A stretch of 44,481 nt of DNA from an uncultured Oscillospiraceae bacterium (GTDB lineage Bacteria; Bacillota; Clostridia; Oscillospirales; Oscillospiraceae). The notes under the pieces are model-generated. The model saw only the letters and a program-made list of their open reading frames with translations, did not search any database and was not told the DNA's origin. Positions 8,516-16,264 of the stretch are shown piece after piece; the stretch's first letter is position 1, and each line of letters starts with the position of its first letter. Location of the stretch: positions 1 through 44,481 of the forward strand of contig CATLAL010000019.1 of the NCBI GenBank assembly GCA_949878425.1, read 5' to 3'. The position numbers were made by a program, and so were the translations under genes.

Positions 8516-8993
8516 AGCGCTGTCCTCCTGTAAGGTGTTTTTTATATTATCGGCATCATGGATAGAAAAGTTTAGAAAATGCTCCGAAAAAATCCGGAAT
8601 GCCGGCCGGCTTTCCGGGGAACGATCCGCCTGAGCCGGTACGCTCCATACTGTGGACGGTTACAGGAAAAAAATGGTAAACAGCACACCCTTTTGCCTGT
8701 GGCGCGGCTCCTTCGGCGGTCCGCGTCGCGGTTTTCCAGCGCCTTCCAAGACAAAACCGCCGCATTTTAGAAATGCGGATCAGGAGTATTCTCTCTCAAA
8801 TCACATAAAGTAACCCTGCTGTCTGCGAAATTCGACAGCAAAATTGCAGAGCCTGTATTCATTGCGGAACATGCCGGGCAGGCCGGCGGTTTTTCTCCGG
8901 ATCAGTCAAAGCCTTTCGGACATTCCGGATGGAGCGGCGAGGACGGCGTTTGAGGCGGTGAATACGGGGGTTTAGAAAGGGGTGGTGAAATGG
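8516..8993. other. Divergent intergenic region before spoIVB
   Basis: No gene is supported. It contains a perfect 8-bp stem-loop (8760-8767/8771-8778) and a 7-bp inverted repeat TGCTGTC/GACAGCA (8817-8823/8834-8840). The region must hold the promoters for the minus-strand hypothetical gene and for spoIVB. I could not identify a convincing sigma-F or sigma-G promoter by eye. Confidence 0.4.
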
Positions 8994-10019
8994 ATGACCG
9001 GACGGAGCAGACAGAGAGGCAGCCGTTTTTTTCTTAGCGGCCTGCTGTGCCTCACCTCCCTGCTGGGGATGCAGCGCTCCGCCTGGGCCGCTCCGCTGGA
9101 GGCGGAAAGACTGGTGCCGGTGGGGCACACCATAGGCATTAAGCTCTTCGCTGAGGGCGTGGTGGTCATTGGCCTGGCGGAGGTGGAAACGGGCGCGGGC
9201 GTCTCCACGCCGGGCATGGACTGCGGGCTGCGGGTCGGCGATGTGATTGAAGAGGCCAACGGCAGGTCCGTAGAGAGCTCGGAGCAGTTTGCCGCGCTCC
9301 TTCAGTGCGGCGGCAGGGTAGAGCTGGGCGTGTCCAGGGACGGCCAGGAGCTGACCCTGGCGGCGGAGCCGGTGCTGGGCGACGACGGGACCTACCGGCT
9401 GGGGGCCTGGATTCGGGACAGCATGGCGGGAATCGGCACCGTCACCTTCTATGACCCGGCCACCGGGACCTTCGGCGCTCTGGGCCATGGCATTACGGAC
9501 ACGGATACGGGACTGCTGATGCCCATGGGCGACGGCGCGGTGATGGACGCCACGGTCAAGGCGGTGAAGCCGGGAAGCGCGGGGGAGCCCGGCGAGCTGC
9601 GGGGCAGCTTTGATCTGACCCGTGACGCCGGGGAGCTTTACGCCAACACGGAACGGGGGGTCTTTGGCGTGCTGGAGAACTGCGGCTTTACGGAGTCGGA
9701 TACCGTGCCCGTGGCCAAGCAGGGCGAGGTTCACACAGGACCCGCCGTGATCCGGGCCAACGTCAGCGGAGACGGGGTGGAGGAGTACGCCATTGCCATC
9801 TCCCGTATCCTGGACGCGGCGGAAAACCAGAATCTGCTCATTGAAGTGACAGATCCCCGGCTGCTCCGGCAGACCGGAGGCATTGTCCAGGGAATGAGCG
9901 GAAGCCCGATTTTGCAGGACGGGAGGCTGGTGGGCGCGGTCACCCACGTGATGGTCAACGATCCGGCCAGGGGATACGGCATCCTCATTGAGAACATGCT
10001 GGCTGAAGCCGGACGGTAA
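8994..10019 (+). CDS. spoIVB: SpoIVB peptidase (S55 family)
   Basis: 341 residues from the ATG at 8994. An N-terminal hydrophobic segment (FFLSGLLCLTSLLG) anchors or exports it. A PDZ domain follows (about residues 50-120, DCGLRVGDVIEEANG), then the S55 serine protease domain with FGALGHGITD carrying the catalytic His and GMSGSPI carrying Ser near residue 304. In Bacillus this forespore protease is secreted between the two spore membranes and triggers pro-sigma-K processing by cleaving SpoIVFA. In-frame GTG codons at 8982 and 8985 are alternative starts; AAAGGGG at 8976-8982 would overlap them, favouring the ATG. Confidence 0.93.
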   Translation: MTGRSRQRGSRFFLSGLLCLTSLLGMQRSAWAAPLEAERLVPVGHTIGIKLFAEGVVVIGLAEVETGAGVSTPGMDCGLRVGDVIEEANGRSVESSEQFAALLQCGGRVELGVSRDGQELTLAAEPVLGDDGTYRLGAWIRDSMAGIGTVTFYDPATGTFGALGHGITDTDTGLLMPMGDGAVMDATVKAVKPGSAGEPGELRGSFDLTRDAGELYANTERGVFGVLENCGFTESDTVPVAKQGEVHTGPAVIRANVSGDGVEEYAIAISRILDAAENQNLLIEVTDPRLLRQTGGIVQGMSGSPILQDGRLVGAVTHVMVNDPARGYGILIENMLAEAGR

Positions 10020-10027
10020 ACTGGAGG

Positions 10028-10055
10028 GGAGGGAGCGGCGCCGGCCGCTCCCTCC
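10028..10055 (+). terminator. GC hairpin just after spoIVB
   Basis: A 12-bp perfect stem (10028-10039 with 10044-10055) with a 4-base loop, starting 8 bases after the spoIVB stop codon. There is no T-run after it, so intrinsic termination is plausible but weakly supported. Confidence 0.4.
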
Positions 10056-10291
10056 GTCTATAGCAATCATCAGAATACGTAATATCTTGCAGGGGCGGGC
10101 TCAATCGGTTTGTTGCCGATTCCAATTTCCGGTACATCGCACAGGGGCTTACCGCGGCTCTCCACAAACACATTGTCAGCGTCCAATTTCCGGGCCGTTC
10201 GCTCCCTCCGGAAAATCCGGGCAGAGGCACATAATATGGACCTCCCGGGGTAAACTACGGATGCAAAGACCGGGGCAGCCCGGGCATCTCA

Positions 10292-10466
10292 GAGGCCGTA
10301 CCAATAGACGCAGTACACAGCTTTGCGGCCAAAGCCGCCCCTGGCCGCGTTAAAAAATCTTGAAATACACAAAGTATTCCAGCGATTTTTTGCCCTGCCA
10401 GCGGCAATTTTTGCTCGCAAATCTGTGTGCTTCGCTTATTGGTACAGCTTCTCACTTTGGGAGGCA
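10292..10466. repeat. Cloverleaf-like intergenic element, copy C, abutting spoVAD
   Basis: The outer arms pair over about 28 bases (10292-10320 with 10423-10453; centre GTACCAATA/TATTGGTAC). Inner hairpins are GCGGC/GCCGC (10325/10334), AATAC/GTATT (10364/10374) and GCGGCAA/TTGC-CGC (10401/10411). The right side runs on as CTTCTCACTTTGGGAGGC, which supplies the spoVAD ribosome site and is matched at 12041-12064. The 451-base gap between spoIVB and spoVAD otherwise shows no gene. Confidence 0.65.
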
Positions 10467-10470
10467 GACC

Positions 10471-11481
10471 ATGCAGAAACGATTGGGGCGGCAGACCGTC
10501 GCTCTGGAGCGGCCCAGCGTCATCCTCTCCCACGCCGCCGTCGGCGGCAAGCAGGAAAAGGAGGGGCCGCTGGCCGCCTATTTTGACCACCTGAGCACGG
10601 ACAGCTTCTTCGGGGAAAAGACCTGGGAGAAGGCGGAGAGCGCCATGCAGAAAATGGCCCTCAGCAAGGCCCTGGAGAAGGCCACCCTCTCGCCGGAGGA
10701 CCTGGACTATATTCTGGCCGGGGACCTGCTCAACCAGTGCATCGGCACATCCTTTGGCCTCAGGGACTTCGGCATCCCCTTCTATGGCCTCTATGGGGCC
10801 TGTTCCACCATGGGGGAGTCTCTGGCGCTGGGGTCCCTACTGATTTCCGGCGGCTTTGCCCAGCGGCTGGGGGCCATGACAAGCAGCCATTTCTGCACCG
10901 CTGAGCGGCAGTACCGCATGCCGGTGCCCTATGGAAACCAGCGGACCCCCACCGCCCAATGGACCGCTACCGCCTCCGGCTGCGTCATTTTGGGCGCGGA
11001 GGGCGGCGGACCGAGGATCACGGCTGTTACCTGCGGCAAAATTGTGGACAAGGGCATTACGGACCCCAACAACATGGGCGCCGCCATGGCCCCGGCGGCC
11101 TACGATACCCTCTCCGCCCACTTTGCCGCCACCGGCACCGGCCCGCGGGACTACGACCTGGTCCTGACCGGCGATCTGGGGGTGCTGGGCCACGAGATCG
11201 TGGCGGAGCTCTTCTCCCAGGACGGCGTGGATATGGGGGAGAACTACCTGGACTGCGGCATGCTGCTCTACGACATCCAGAAGCAGGACATGCACGCCGG
11301 AGCCAGCGGCTGCGGCTGTTCGGCGTCGGTGCTGTGCGGCTACCTGCTGCGGGAGATGGAGGAGGGCCGGTGGAAGAAGCTGCTCTTCGCCCCCACCGGG
11401 GCGCTGCTCTCGCCTACCAGCAGCTTCCAGGGGGAGAGCATCCCCTCCATCTGCCACGCTGTGACCATAGAAAAAGGATAA
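10471..11481 (+). CDS. spoVAD: Stage V sporulation protein AD
   Basis: 336 residues with a thiolase-like fold. Part of the SpoVA channel that takes up dipicolinic acid into the forespore; SpoVAD binds DPA. Recognisable segments are SHAAVGGKQEKEGPL, YILAGDLLNQCIGTSFGLR, YGLYGACSTMGESLALG and LTGDLGVLGHE. The ATG at 10471 is chosen because GGGAGG lies 6 bases upstream. The frame is open further upstream into the repeat element, which is not expected to be coding. spoVAE follows after 98 bases, but no spoVAC precedes it, unlike the usual AC-AD-AE order. Confidence 0.95.
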   Translation: MQKRLGRQTVALERPSVILSHAAVGGKQEKEGPLAAYFDHLSTDSFFGEKTWEKAESAMQKMALSKALEKATLSPEDLDYILAGDLLNQCIGTSFGLRDFGIPFYGLYGACSTMGESLALGSLLISGGFAQRLGAMTSSHFCTAERQYRMPVPYGNQRTPTAQWTATASGCVILGAEGGGPRITAVTCGKIVDKGITDPNNMGAAMAPAAYDTLSAHFAATGTGPRDYDLVLTGDLGVLGHEIVAELFSQDGVDMGENYLDCGMLLYDIQKQDMHAGASGCGCSASVLCGYLLREMEEGRWKKLLFAPTGALLSPTSSFQGESIPSICHAVTIEKG

Positions 11482-11553
11482 GCGAAACGAAGCTTCTCGC
11501 AAAAAGTCTTTCTTTTTGCTTCTTTTTCTTTGTTCACAAAGAAAAAGAAGGTA
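11482..11553 (+). repeat. A/T-rich long-hairpin element, copy 2, inside the spoVA operon
   Basis: Starts right after the spoVAD stop codon with AAGCGAAACGAAGCTTCTCGC and ends in a 14-bp hairpin (CTTCTTTTTCTTTG, TTCA loop, CAAAGAAAAAGAAG). It aligns with 7003-7080 over almost its whole length. It separates spoVAD from spoVAE and may attenuate or process the transcript. Confidence 0.6.
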
Positions 11554-11579
11554 TGCCAAACAAGGGGGAGGACCCATGT

Positions 11580-11936
11580 ATGCAGTATCTCAACGCGTTT
11601 GTGTGCGGAGGCATTCTCTGTGCCATCGGGCAGATTTTCATCGACAGAACCCAGCTGACCCCTGCCCGCATTCTGACGGGGTATGTGGTAGCCGGCGTGC
11701 TTTTGGAGGCCATCGGTGTATACGGACCCATTGCCCAATGGGGCGGCGCGGGGGCTACCGTGCCGCTGACCGGATTTGGCTCTAGCCTGGCCAAGGGCGT
11801 GGCCAAGGCTGTGGGCGAGAAGGGCTGGCTGGGTGTCATGACCGGGGGGCTCACAGCCACCGCCGGCGGCATTGCGGCGGCGGTACTGTTCGCCTTCCTG
11901 GCGGCGCTGGTGTTTAAGCCGGGTGAAAAACGGTGA
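11580..11936 (+). CDS. spoVAE: Stage V sporulation protein AE
   Basis: 118 residues, mostly hydrophobic with three to four membrane segments. It starts MQYLNAFVCGGILCAIGQIF and carries PARILTGYVVAGVLLEAIGVYGP, characteristic of SpoVAE. It is a membrane component of the forespore DPA channel. The ATG at 11580 follows GGGGAGG with an 8-base spacer. The length matches the usual roughly 117 residues. It should be expressed with spoVAD despite the intervening hairpin element. Confidence 0.92.
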   Translation: MQYLNAFVCGGILCAIGQIFIDRTQLTPARILTGYVVAGVLLEAIGVYGPIAQWGGAGATVPLTGFGSSLAKGVAKAVGEKGWLGVMTGGLTATAGGIAAAVLFAFLAALVFKPGEKR

Positions 11937-11989
11937 GAGGAGTGGGGCGGGCCGCCGGGCCTGCCTCCTTCCTGACAGTTCGATCCAAA

Positions 11990-12064
11990 CCGCTCTCCGC
12001 ACTGACGCAATATGCTTCTCTGCGCACTTTGGCTATTGGTACGGTTTCTCACAACAGGGAGGCA
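11990..12064. repeat. Partial copy D related to cloverleaf element C
   Basis: The stretch GGCTATTGGTACGGTTTCTC at 12031-12050 followed by GGGAGGCA (12057-12064) closely matches the right arm and downstream flank of element C (10435-10466). No matching left arm is found, so it appears truncated. The following 100 bases are not assigned to anything. Confidence 0.45.
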
Positions 12065-12164
12065 TTTGAACGGGAGATCCGGGATGCCTTTGTTCGCATC
12101 GCTGAGAAATATCACACAGGTCTGATGGAGACCTGCAAACATAGCGAATCTCCTGAAAAGCGCC

Positions 12165-12198
12165 GGAAGGCCCGCGGAGCGCGCTCCGCGGGCCTTCC
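12165..12198. terminator. Bidirectional terminator-like hairpin
   Basis: A perfect 16-bp stem (12165-12180 with 12183-12198) between convergent spoVAE and the alpha-galactosidase gene. T-richness is modest on both sides (ATTATTATT on plus, GCTTTT on minus), so termination is likely but not certain. Confidence 0.6.
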
Positions 12199-12204
12199 AC
12201 ATTA

Positions 12205-14397
12205 TTATTGGCTGTCCGCCGCCTGGAAATAGAGCTGGAGGGCCTGGTAGTCCCCCTCCGGCACGGGGAGGGGATACCCCTCGCTCATCAGCAGGCCGCC
12301 GCTCCAGAGGGTCTCGCCGCCGTTTACCCGGTAGCGCCCCGCCGGGTCCAGCCCCTTCAGGCGCAGCCGGCGGAAGGGCTGGGCGGCCCCTGTTCCGCCC
12401 GTTACCAGAGAGACCAGGGCCCTCTCCCGGTCCGGCGACACGTGGGCCCACGCGGCGAAGGGCCCGGCCTCCCCGGGAGCGGCCAGGCGGTAGTAGTCTC
12501 CGCTGTGGATGAGATCATAGTGCTCCTGATAGGAGCGCACCTGCCGGCGGATGCACGCCTTCTCCTCGGAGGTGCATTTGCTCAGATCCAGCTCGTAGCC
12601 AAAGGCGCCGCTCATGGCCGCGATCCCCCGGGTCTGGATGGGAGTGACCCGGCCGTTCTGCTGGTTGGGCACGGCGGAGACATGGGCTCCCATAGCCTCC
12701 GGCGGGTAACAGAAGGAGGTGCCGTACTGGATGCTGAGCCGGTCGATGGCGTCGGAGTTGTCGCTGCACCAGATCTGGGGCGTATAGTACAGCATTCCCC
12801 CGTCGAACCGGCCGCCGCCGCCGCAGCAGCCCTCAAGGAGGAGCTCCGGGTAGTCCCGGCGCAGGCGCTCCAGCAGGTCGTAGACCCCCAGCACAAAGCG
12901 GTGGTACACCTCCCCCTGCCGCCGGGCCGGAAGGGCGGCGGACCACACGTCGCAGAGGCTCCGGTTCATATCCCACTTGACGTAGGTGATGGGCGCGCTG
13001 GAGAGCACCGTCCGCAGCTGTCCGTAGATGTGGTCCCGCACGTCCTGCCGGGAGAAGTCCAGCACCAGCTGCCCCCGCCCCCGGGCGGGGGCGCGGCCCG
13101 GGACCTGGAGCGCCCAGTCCGGGTGGTCCCGGTAGAGCTGGCTGTCCTCGCTGACCATCTCCGGTTCCACCCAGATGCCGAAGGACATGCCCAGCCGGTT
13201 GATCCGGGGGACCAGGGCCTCCAGACCGCCGGGGAGCTTCTCCCGGTTGACAAACCAGTCCCCCAGGCCGCTGCTGTCGTCGTCGCGCCGGCCGAACCAG
13301 CCGTCGTCCATCACAAAGAGCTCAATCCCCAGGGCGGCGGCCTCCTCCGCGATCTCGCACAGCTTATTCGCCGTGAAGTCGAAATAGGTGGCCTCCCAGT
13401 TGTTGATGAGCACCGGGCGGCGCCTGCCCCGGTAGGGGTCCCGGATGAGGTGGTCCCGGATGGCCCGGTGGAACTGCCGGCTCATCTGGCCGAAGCCGTC
13501 CGGGGAGCAGACCAGGGCCGCCTCCGGGGCGGTAAAGGTCCCGCCGGGGGCCAGGGTCCAGCAGAAGTGGTAGGGGTGGATCCCCATCACCAGGCGGGTG
13601 GTTTCAAACTGGGAGCGCTCCGCCGCGGCCTCGAAATTGCCGCTGTAGAGGAGCATGGCCCCGTAGCAGAGGCCGGCGTCCTCGCCGGCGCTCCGGTCGC
13701 AGAGCATGACGAAGGGGTTGTGCTGGTGGCTGGAGGCGCCCCGGGTGCTGCCCACGCTCTGGACCCCGGAGCGCAGGGGGGCCCGCTCCAGGCGGCGCTC
13801 CATAAGGTGGCGTCCGTTGAAGGTGATGAAATCCAGGTCCCCGCGGGGGAGGTCCAGGCACAGGGAGGCGCACCGGCACAGGCGGACCTCCCGCTCCCCG
13901 ACGTTTCGTACCTCCACCGCCCGAGTGATGAGATCCAGCTCCTCGAACACGCTGAAGTACAGCAGCACCTCCACCTGGGCGGCGGCGTCCTCCAGGCGGA
14001 GGATCAAGGTCTCCGCCCCGCCGCCGAAGAAGGCCGGCAGGCCCTCCAGGGCGTACTTGCCCGGGCGCATCTCACAGCCGCAGTAGCGCAGGTCGCAGGT
14101 GTGGCTGCCGCTGGGCAGCTCCAGCTCGATGGAGGGCAGGCGGAAGTCCCCCACGCCGCAGGTGGAGTACTCCTGGGGCATCACGTCCAGGGAGTAGGTC
14201 CGGTCAGCCCCCGCCTCATAGGGGTTGGGGGAAAAGCCGCGGTCCGTGCGCAAAAGCAGGCCGGACAGGTCCTGATCCGGAATTTTTGGGCCGTAGTAGG
14301 TATGCAGGAGCACCCGGTGCTCGTCCACCTTCATCTGGTAGGCGGTGGCGCGGGTGTGGAGGGTGAAGAGCCCGGATGGCTCGTCGTGTAAAATCAT
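12205..14397 (-). CDS. Alpha-galactosidase, GH36
   Basis: 730 residues. Hydrolyses terminal alpha-galactosyl residues (raffinose, stachyose, melibiose type). The catalytic nucleophile is D476 in YVKWDMNRSL and the acid/base D546 in CSDNSDAID, almost the same numbering as in characterised Geobacillus GH36 enzymes (D478/D548). Other landmarks are FVMDDGWFGRRDDD and GIWVEPEMVSEDS. There is no signal peptide, so cytoplasmic. The ATG at 14397 has GGAGG 9 bases upstream. It lies downstream of and codirectional with a sugar ABC importer after 113 bases and a hairpin, which suggests uptake of alpha-galactosides followed by intracellular hydrolysis. Confidence 0.93.
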   Translation of the reverse strand: MILHDEPSGLFTLHTRATAYQMKVDEHRVLLHTYYGPKIPDQDLSGLLLRTDRGFSPNPYEAGADRTYSLDVMPQEYSTCGVGDFRLPSIELELPSGSHTCDLRYCGCEMRPGKYALEGLPAFFGGGAETLILRLEDAAAQVEVLLYFSVFEELDLITRAVEVRNVGEREVRLCRCASLCLDLPRGDLDFITFNGRHLMERRLERAPLRSGVQSVGSTRGASSHQHNPFVMLCDRSAGEDAGLCYGAMLLYSGNFEAAAERSQFETTRLVMGIHPYHFCWTLAPGGTFTAPEAALVCSPDGFGQMSRQFHRAIRDHLIRDPYRGRRRPVLINNWEATYFDFTANKLCEIAEEAAALGIELFVMDDGWFGRRDDDSSGLGDWFVNREKLPGGLEALVPRINRLGMSFGIWVEPEMVSEDSQLYRDHPDWALQVPGRAPARGRGQLVLDFSRQDVRDHIYGQLRTVLSSAPITYVKWDMNRSLCDVWSAALPARRQGEVYHRFVLGVYDLLERLRRDYPELLLEGCCGGGGRFDGGMLYYTPQIWCSDNSDAIDRLSIQYGTSFCYPPEAMGAHVSAVPNQQNGRVTPIQTRGIAAMSGAFGYELDLSKCTSEEKACIRRQVRSYQEHYDLIHSGDYYRLAAPGEAGPFAAWAHVSPDRERALVSLVTGGTGAAQPFRRLRLKGLDPAGRYRVNGGETLWSGGLLMSEGYPLPVPEGDYQALQLYFQAADSQ

Positions 14398-14439
14398 GGA
14401 TGTGGTTCCTCCTGTCTATAGGGTTGCTTAATATTTTAA

Positions 14440-14480
14440 CACAGCCCCGGCGGGGCGTAAAGACCCTTGCCGGGGCTGTG
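14440..14480 (-). terminator. Hairpin between the ABC permease and the alpha-galactosidase gene
   Basis: A 12-bp perfect stem (14440-14451 with 14469-14480), extended by further GGG/CCC pairing. On the minus strand it is followed by TTAAAATATT. It may terminate or attenuate the ABC operon before the galactosidase gene. Confidence 0.55.
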
Positions 14481-14510
14481 GATGCGGGAGAGAGAAACGA
14501 ACCGCTTGGC

Positions 14511-15350
14511 CTACTTTCCGCCGGTCATGGCGATGCCCTCGATGAACTGCTTCTGGAAGAAGAGGTAGAGGACCACCATGGGCAGCATGGCCAGGAGGCT
14601 GCCGGCCATCAGCACGGGGAAGTTGGTGGAGAACTGGCCCCGCAGGGTGGCCAGGCCGGAGGAGAGGGTCATCATGTTCAGGTCGGAGTTGACCACCAGG
14701 GGCCACATCAGGTCGCTGTAGGCGAATACCGCCGTGAACACGGTCAGCGCCGCCACCGAGGAGCTGGTCAGCGGGAACATCACCTTGGTGAAGGTCTGCC
14801 ACTGGTTGCACCCGTCCAGATAGGCGGCCTCCGCCACCTCGTTGGGGATGCCCAGATAGGCCTGGCGCAGGAAGAAGGTGCCGAAGGCGCTGACGAGGCC
14901 GGGGAACACCAGGGCGGCGATGGAGTTGGCGATGCCCAGCTTGGCCACCATCTGGTACTGGGGGATGATAAAAATTTGGCTGGGCAGCATCATCTGCATG
15001 AGCACGATGCCGAAGAGGATGTTCTTGCCCCTAAAGCGCAGCTTGGCGAAGGCGTAGCCGGCCATGGAGCTGAAGAGCACGGCGAAGATCACCCGGAACA
15101 CGATCATGAGGATCGTATTGGCGTACATATTCACAAAGGGGAGGCTGTCAATGGCGTCGGAGAAGTTGCTCAGCATCCACTGGGCCGGGAAGATGACGGG
15201 GGGAATCTTCATGCTCTCCGCCTGGGTCTTGAAGCTGGTCAGGATCATCCACACAAAGGGGAAGATCATGATGACAGAGCCCAGGATCAGCGCCGCGTAG
15301 GTGACGATCTTACCGGTCCGCTGGGAACCCTCCAGTGATTTGGTTTTCAT
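14511..15350 (-). CDS. Carbohydrate ABC transporter permease (MalG-like)
   Basis: 279 residues, six predicted membrane segments. The EAA loop that contacts the ATPase is visible as EVAEAAYLDGCNQWQTF. The C-terminal GIAMTGGK is typical of MalG/CUT1-type permeases. It is the second permease of the operon, 12 bases downstream of the first; the ATG at 15350 has AAGGAGG upstream. No ATPase is encoded in this cluster, so a shared MsmX-like ATPase is presumed. Confidence 0.92.
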   Translation of the reverse strand: MKTKSLEGSQRTGKIVTYAALILGSVIMIFPFVWMILTSFKTQAESMKIPPVIFPAQWMLSNFSDAIDSLPFVNMYANTILMIVFRVIFAVLFSSMAGYAFAKLRFRGKNILFGIVLMQMMLPSQIFIIPQYQMVAKLGIANSIAALVFPGLVSAFGTFFLRQAYLGIPNEVAEAAYLDGCNQWQTFTKVMFPLTSSSVAALTVFTAVFAYSDLMWPLVVNSDLNMMTLSSGLATLRGQFSTNFPVLMAGSLLAMLPMVVLYLFFQKQFIEGIAMTGGK

Positions 15351-15362
15351 GACTATCCCTCC

Positions 15363-16250
15363 TTATACCTCGTAGTTGACCCACTTCTTCTGACCCCAGA
15401 ACTGGAAGAGGGTGGCAATGCCGATGAGCAGGACCGTCCACACAGCGATAGCGGAGCCGGAGCCCCGGCTGCCCGCCACGAAGCTCTCCCGGTAGAAGAG
15501 GTAGATGAGGCTCTGCACGTTGGTCAGGGCCGGGTTGGTCTCCTCCACCATCATGTAGATGAGGTCGTACACCTTCAGGGAGGCCATGAGCCGCATAATC
15601 ATGGTGACAAAGAGGGTGGGGGACACCATGGGCAGGGTGATCTTGAAGAACTGGGTGATCTTGCTGGCCCCGTCGATGGAGGCGGCCTCGTAGTAGCTCC
15701 TGGAGATGTTCTGGAGACCCGAGAGCAGCAGCACCGCGTCGTAGCCAATGGAGCTCCAGATGGCCACCACGGCGCAGGAGATGAGGGCCACGTTGGGGTC
15801 CGTGATCCACTTGACGTTGGAGCCGAAGATCTGGTTGAGCACGCCGTAGTCGGCGTTGAAGATCCAGCGCCAAACCATGGTCACGGCGGCGGGGGCGCAG
15901 ACCATGGGCAGGAAGAAGATGGTCCGAAAGCCGCCCTTGAACTTCACCTTGGCGTTGAGCATCACCGCCACCAGCAGGGAGAGGAAGATGCCCACCGGCA
16001 CCGTCAGCACGCAGAAGAGCAGCGTGTTGCCGGTGGCCTTCCAGAACTCGGCGTTCTGGAACATGTTCACGTAGTTGTCCAGCCCGATGAACTTGTAGTG
16101 GCCGAAGCCCAGGTGCTCACAGAAGCTGGCGTAGACGGTCTGGATGAAGGGCCACACGTTGAGCACCAGCAGGCCGATGATGGTGGGCGCCACCATGAAC
16201 CAGCCCCAGTGCTGCTCGATCCGGCCGGCCCGGGAAAGCTTAGTATGCAC
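15363..16250 (-). CDS. Carbohydrate ABC transporter permease (MalF-like)
   Basis: 295 residues with six predicted membrane segments and the EAA-type loop SYYEAASIDGASKITQFFKI. It pairs with the MalG-like permease downstream. The GTG at 16250 is the preferred start: AGGAGG lies 7 bases upstream, whereas an upstream TTG at 16268 has no ribosome site and overlaps the preceding stop codon. The N-terminal KLSRAGRIEQHWGWFMVAPTI fits a cytoplasmic start before the first helix. Confidence 0.92.
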   Translation of the reverse strand: MHTKLSRAGRIEQHWGWFMVAPTIIGLLVLNVWPFIQTVYASFCEHLGFGHYKFIGLDNYVNMFQNAEFWKATGNTLLFCVLTVPVGIFLSLLVAVMLNAKVKFKGGFRTIFFLPMVCAPAAVTMVWRWIFNADYGVLNQIFGSNVKWITDPNVALISCAVVAIWSSIGYDAVLLLSGLQNISRSYYEAASIDGASKITQFFKITLPMVSPTLFVTMIMRLMASLKVYDLIYMMVEETNPALTNVQSLIYLFYRESFVAGSRGSGSAIAVWTVLLIGIATLFQFWGQKKWVNYEV

Positions 16251-16264
16251 GAAACACCCTCCTC

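Noticed and set aside
8817..8840. Inverted repeat TGCTGTC/GACAGCA as an SOS or sporulation operator
   Set aside because: It does not match the Firmicute LexA box, and no promoter is positioned around it; reported only as an inverted repeat.
11933..12232. Open frame on plus across the spoVAE/galactosidase gap, with the helical-looking segment AFEREIRDAFVRIAEKY
   Set aside because: It starts inside the spoVAE 3' end, crosses repeat D and runs through a terminator hairpin; no ribosome site. A decayed gene piece cannot be excluded.
12208..14391. Plus-strand open frame opposite the alpha-galactosidase gene
   Set aside because: A shadow frame; GH36 catalytic residues are on the minus strand.
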